DNA of 48,660 bases from Pleurotus djamor (Eukaryota; Basidiomycota; Agaricomycetes; Agaricales; Pleurotaceae). Shown here one piece after another: positions 44,671 to 48,660 of the stretch. The stretch is taken from the NCBI GenBank assembly GCA_029747585.1, contig JAPEVF010000023.1, positions 135,774 to 184,433 on the forward strand, read 5' to 3'. A program made the translations under genes and the position numbers. Below the pieces are notes generated by a model. That model had not been told where the DNA came from and did not search any database. It worked only from the letters and a program-made list of their open reading frames with translations. Positions within the stretch are counted from its first letter, which is position 1. Each line of letters starts with the position of its first letter.

Positions 44671-46705
44671 ATGAAAGCTAGCCTCTCCGCCCTCGTAACT
44701 TTGGCCTTGGTGGCTCCTTCTCTGGCTGCTGTGCCGATGTGGGGTCAATGTGGTGTACGTCCTTCCAATTCTGTCAGCGTTTGGAACAAGGATCTGACTT
44801 TTATTTACCTACAGGGTCTCAACTACAGCGGCGAGACAACTTGCGTTGCTGGTGCTACTTGTACCTACAGCAACGATTGTAAGGCCAATGTACATCTTAT
44901 TCCTGCTCCGACAGATGCTAATAACCGCATTCTCCCTTAGGGTACTCGCAATGCTTACCTGGCGGTCCTGCGAGTCCCTCTCCCACTCCTACCCCTACTT
45001 CTAGCTCGAGCTCGAGTTCCCAATCTCCCTCCTCTACTTCATCCGCAGTTACACCCACCTCGACCAAATTCAAGTTCTTCGGTGTCAACCAATCTTGCGC
45101 TGAGTTCGGAGAGAACTACATCCCAGGTGTTTTGGGAACCCATTATACTTGGCCTGCTCCTTCATCCATTGACGTGAGGCACTTAAGGCTCTCGAAGTCT
45201 GTGACACAAACTCAAAATTCTCTGTCGTTTATAGTTCTTTGTCGGCAAGGGCTTCAACTCCTTCCGTATCCCGTTCAAGCTCGAACGTCTCAGCCCCCCT
45301 GCTGGTGGACTCACCTCCCCTAACTTCGATCCGGCTTACCTCAACTCATTGAAGGAGGTGTGTACATAACATCCACCGGGTACCCGGGTGCCCTCTCACC
45401 CATCCGTGTGACACTTCAGACCGTCAACTACATCACCAACAAGGGCGCATACGCTGTCATCGAACGTACGCACCGTGATGCTGTACTCTTTGCAAGCTTT
45501 GCTCATTTTCTTTGCAGCCCATAACTATGCTCGTTACAACGGCGCCGTTATCACTGACACTTCTGCGTACGTTTTAATCCTTTTACATGAGGGTATCGCC
45601 TAACTTTCCGTTCCTTGACGTAGCTTTGCTACCTGTAAGCCTATCGTCTAGCTCCAGAAGTGCTCTCTTGCTCAATCACGTCAAACTAGGGTGGGGAAAC
45701 CTTGCCAACCAATTCGTGAGTTTGTAGCATGTCTATCTTGAATGGTTTCAAGCTAATGTTATTCCAAGAAAACCAACGACCTTGTCGTCTTTGGTAAGAT
45801 CCTAACGACGTACCTAAAATGGGCGCCTTCATCTGAGTAACACATTCCAGACATCATCAACGAGCCCTACGGCATCCCAGCTACTGATGCCCTTGCTCTC
45901 GTATGTTTTGTTTCTTTTATCGACATGAATCACTTTCTTAGTTCCCGTAGAACCAAGCTGCTGTCAATGCCATCCGTGCTGCCGGAGCAACGACCCAGCT
46001 CATCTTCGTAGAAGGTATGTGTCTTTCAAGCTGTAATTCTCTTGAAGATGACTGAGATAAACTCGACAGGAACTGCGTGGACCGGTGCCTGGAGTAAGTC
46101 CCTCCCACCTCATTCCTGAGTTAGCTTCAATCTTTCAATTCTAGCCTGGAACTCTTCCGGAAACGCTGACGCCTTTGTGGCCATCACTGACCCCAACAAC
46201 AACATCGCCATTGGTAAGTCACAAAATCGAAGTCCTCCGCTCGACTCCTAACTATTGTCGACAGAAATGCACCAATACCTCGACTCCGATGGTTCCGGCA
46301 CTTCTCCTGACTGCGTCTCACCCACTGCTGGTGCTGAGCGTCTCCAGGCCGCCACTGCTTGGCTTCAACAGCACGGTTTCAAAGGTGTCTTGGGTGAAAT
46401 CGGTGCTGGCTCTAACGGTGCGTCAGGGGAGACTCCTCCACGATTCCAGCTTTAATTTGCCCTTCTAGACGTTTGCATCTCCGCCGTCAAGAGTGCTCTT
46501 CAACACATGAAAGACTCGAACGGTACTTGGCTTGGTGTCTTCTGGTGGGCTGCTGGTCCATGGTGGGGCAACGTGAGTAGTTTAGTCCACCGCAGTATGA
46601 CTTGGAAATGACTAACCTGCGTGACAGTACTTCCAATCCATTGAACCTCCTAATGGTGCTTCCATTCCGAGAATCCTTCCTGAGGCCCTCCAACCTTTCA
46701 TCTAA
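44671..46705 (+). CDS. Secreted endo-beta-1,4-glucanase: CBM1 plus GH5 (subfamily 5-like)
   Basis: About 14 short exons. A signal peptide (MKASLSALVTLALVAPSLAA) leads into a CBM1 cellulose-binding module with the cysteine and aromatic pattern MWGQCGGLNYSGETTC and DWYSQCLPGG. A Ser/Thr/Pro linker (PSPTPTPTSSSSS) follows. The GH5 barrel is recognisable from KFFGVNQSCAEFG, FNSFRIPFKLERL and HNYARYNGAVI. The acid/base Glu is in FDIINEPYG and the nucleophile Glu in GVLGEIGAGSN. The C-terminus has [20 protein letters not shown]. The enzyme cleaves internal cellulose bonds outside the cell. One junction, before KTNDLVVF at 45766-45768, uses an AAG acceptor. Every catalytic motif is intact, so the gene looks functional. 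Expression is expected to respond to cellulose, but no specific regulator site was identified. Confidence 0.94.
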
Positions 46706-47222
46706 AAGCCTACGACTGGTTGGTGTAATCCAAGTACTCGTCCTGTATATCTGTGCGGCTTATTACACCCCTCAGAAGCAGTCTGAGAAATTCGCAATAA
46801 ATTATTTTTTTACAATATTTGAAAGCGGTTCATCTCAAGTTCATCGCCTGAGTAGTCTACGGTATTCCTGCCTTGATGGATCCAATGTCATACCCCAGCC
46901 GCCTCGATCAGTTTATTGAGTTGAGTTGAGCATCCAGAAACTCTAGCGTTGCTCTACAGGTATTCCTTAGTCCAGTGCGGTCTCAAGCACACTCAAATAC
47001 TGAGCACTGGGCGGAGGATATGGTCTAAAATCCTTTGAGGCACAAAACTCGACAAGAGCAACGATGAACGTCAACATTCTTATTCATACAACCTTGATGC
47101 TTTCTCACTGTGTGAGTGATACCAACACTAGATTACTATTGACAGGGCGTAAGTGATGGAGACGGTGGCCTCTTTCTCAGACTTTTGAGTTTAATTTGGA
47201 CGTCGAAGAAGGGAAGAGAGCC
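46706..47222. other. Convergent intergenic region
   Basis: This lies between the GH5 3' end and the 3' end of the small secreted gene at 47223. It contains AT-rich probable 3' UTR sequence and no supportable gene. Confidence 0.45.
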
Positions 47223-47801
47223 CTACCATGTATACATCGGGAACACGTTTCCAGCAATCGTGCCGTTGTGAAAGACATCACCGCCCAGAGAGAACCATTC
47301 TCGGGCGTTATGGACAATACCATCAAAGATCCCTTCGACATTGCTCGAGACGCCTTGCGGAATAGCGCTGCTCAGGACGAAGGTAGCTTTCGATATGCTT
47401 GAGAGGTGGGCATCGATTTGGTTGTGGTATTGCTGAAACGACAGAAAGTGATCAAGTGTATAAGTCTGCGTCCACGACTGCGTAATTCCAAGGGTAAAAA
47501 AGGTATACATTTATGGGGATCCAGATTGAGATAACTCACCTCTATTACGCCTCGCAGCCCGGAAAAAGGTTGCTTTGCCTTGATATCTGCACAGAGTTTA
47601 TCAACGGTTGAGCTATCAATGCAAAAGCCCAGTCAGTTTTAGATATCACATTATTATGATAAAGGGTCCATACGAAGTATTGCGGGGAACACCATACTGG
47701 GGAGCTACACAAGGGTTAATGACATCTGAGACACCACCGTGGAGGCGGACGCCAAGTAGAACGAGCGCAGTCAAGATAAAGCAGCTGGGGAAGAAGTTCA
47801 T
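47223..47801 (-). CDS. Small secreted hypothetical protein
   Basis: Three exons (47674-47801, 47540-47612, 47223-47432) sum to 411 bases, or 136 aa. The N-terminus MNFFPSCFILTALVLLGV is a good signal peptide. The mature part has two cysteines (NPCVAPQ and DKLCADIK) and helix-forming segments such as GLRGVIEQYHNQIDAHLSSI. It ends NVFPMYTW. All intron borders are GT...CAG/TAG and phases close. I do not recognise a family. It could be an effector-like or cell-wall protein, but nothing in the sequence decides this. Confidence 0.65.
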
Positions 47802-48308
47802 TGACGTTGAGGGTGCGCGAAGGGAGACATATAGGTTAACGTGTCGATGGGCCTCCCAAGTCCATGGGTAAGCGGCGCAATGCGTATATATGGCCTGTAA
47901 CCTATGAGAAGAATTCAATGTGCCTACGTGGCGGAAAGGAAGCTCACTTCGGGGCGGAGGTAAATGGACACAGGCCGGTCATGTGAACAGATGAATGGTA
48001 TCGAGATATGCGGACATGCCGACGACCCGACATTTCTCGCCTGCGATAATGTTAGTAGGCTGGATCCTGAGTGAGGGACACGTTAGAATTCGGACGCGGG
48101 GAAGCCGAATACCACAGGGAGGGACTGTGGAATACCTCTAGGCAGCGAGGGCAAGACACATTGAGGAGGAAACTCGGAACGACGAGTCCGATCCTCAAGC
48201 TCAAGCCAGACAACGTGAGGAACATTCGAGAACGACCGCAAGATACAAGCGATGTTGCAACGTGTATAGCGTACAACTGCAAAAGACAAACAAAGAGTAA
48301 GTAGTAAT
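47802..48308. other. Intergenic region upstream of the small secreted gene
   Basis: This lies between the proteasome gene's 3' end and the small secreted gene's start, both on the minus strand. No clear TATA box or other gene was found. Confidence 0.4.
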
Positions 48309-48660
48309 TTATTGTGTTTGTGCTCCATAGCCTCTGATACCCTCCGCGAATGACCATGAAGTCTCGAGATGTCGAGACTCGCTAATCGATACACCGCTAG
48401 CTGTGATTGTGGCAATTTGGAACTAGAGCCTCTGTGAGTAAAAACTCCGACCAAAGCAACTAGACTCACTTTGTTAAGACTTCGAGCATCACGATAGAAC
48501 AGGACCCGCATGCTATTCTCAATGATTTTGATAGCCTCTTCTTCCGTCAATGTAGTCTCATAACCTTCAACAGCCTTGCGAAGCAAAGGTTGAGCGATCA
48601 TAGACCCGTAACCAGTGGCGATGGTGGAAGCCGTGTATGTCGTACCCAGTAGGTCGACGT
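48309..48660 (-). CDS. PRE4: 20S proteasome subunit beta-7 (PRE4), 3' part only
   Basis: The gene enters from the right edge. The visible part encodes LLGTTYTASTIATGYGSM, IAQPLLRKAVEGYETTL, IKIIENSMRVLFYRDARSLN, an intron, then the last exon FQIATITASGVSISES ending SFAEGIRGYGAQTQ. The G-ATGYG-PLLRK and MRVL.YRDARS motifs are specific to the beta-7 (yeast Pre4, human PSMB4) subunit, a non-catalytic ring member of the 20S core. The N-terminal half, including the propeptide, lies outside the window. Confidence 0.93.

Noticed and set aside
1..48660. Transposons or terminal inverted repeats
   Set aside because: I saw no transposase, reverse transcriptase or integrase motif and no long flanking repeats; a repeat-library search was not possible.

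Overview
The window reads as nuclear DNA of a mushroom-forming basidiomycete (Agaricomycete-like). Genes are intron-dense, with introns of about 50-60 bases carrying GTRNGT donors. tRNA genes carry short canonical introns. The gene set (CBM1-GH5 endoglucanase, small secreted Cys-rich proteins, EPL1, SAC3, a Cdc12-type septin, a fungal sacsin-like giant) fits no bacterium or virus. Scattered N characters, dense at 36.4-40.2 kb, mark imperfect sequence, and at some of them the reading frame breaks.

Layout. At 0.1-4.1 kb lie two tandem, paralogous, six-exon genes for small secreted proteins on the minus strand, with a possible decayed gene between them. At 5.4-5.8 kb are intron-containing tRNA-Glu(CTC) and tRNA-Tyr(GTA). 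At 5.9-8.9 kb a DAP1-type heme-binding protein diverges from a secreted Ser/Asn-rich repeat protein. At 9.6-21.4 kb are three regulatory genes: SAC3 (mRNA export, minus) head to head with EPL1 (NuA4 acetyltransferase subunit, plus), followed by a PTC7/azr1-like PP2C phosphatase. At 22.7-23.8 kb is a membrane-anchored coiled-coil protein with two Cys-containing C-terminal modules. At 25.16-26.04 kb, in gene-poor DNA, six related intron-like segments, almost all exactly 53 bases long, recur every 150-172 bases. They are more alike than the sequence between them. This is the most unusual feature of the window. At 27-29 kb are a small SERBP1/Stm1-like RNA-binding protein and an LPMO-like secreted protein whose predicted mature N-terminus is histidine.

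At 29.8-43.3 kb is a run of minus-strand housekeeping genes: a DnaJ-X co-chaperone with an N-terminal CxxC zinc-ribbon-like extension, an 8.4-kb sacsin-like gene with two GHKL ATPase modules and a C-terminal BTB/POZ domain, an MRM2-type FtsJ rRNA methyltransferase, and a Cdc12/AspC-type septin. The sacsin-like gene ends only 143 bases before the J-protein start. Animal sacsin carries its own J domain, so this neighbourhood is suggestive. At 44.6-48.7 kb are a CBM1-GH5 endoglucanase, a small secreted hypothetical protein, and the 3' end of the proteasome beta-7 subunit (PRE4), which runs off the right edge.

Exon models were built by hand from GT...AG signals, reading-frame continuity and family motifs. 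For the genes whose exon lengths I summed (both small secreted genes, DAP1, the Ser/Asn-rich gene, EPL1 with its N characters dropped, the 22.7-kb gene, the SERBP1-like gene, the LPMO-like gene, DnaJ, MRM2, septin and the 47.2-kb gene) the phases close. For SAC3, PTC7, sacsin and GH5 the outer coordinates and most junctions are supported, but not every junction was measured.
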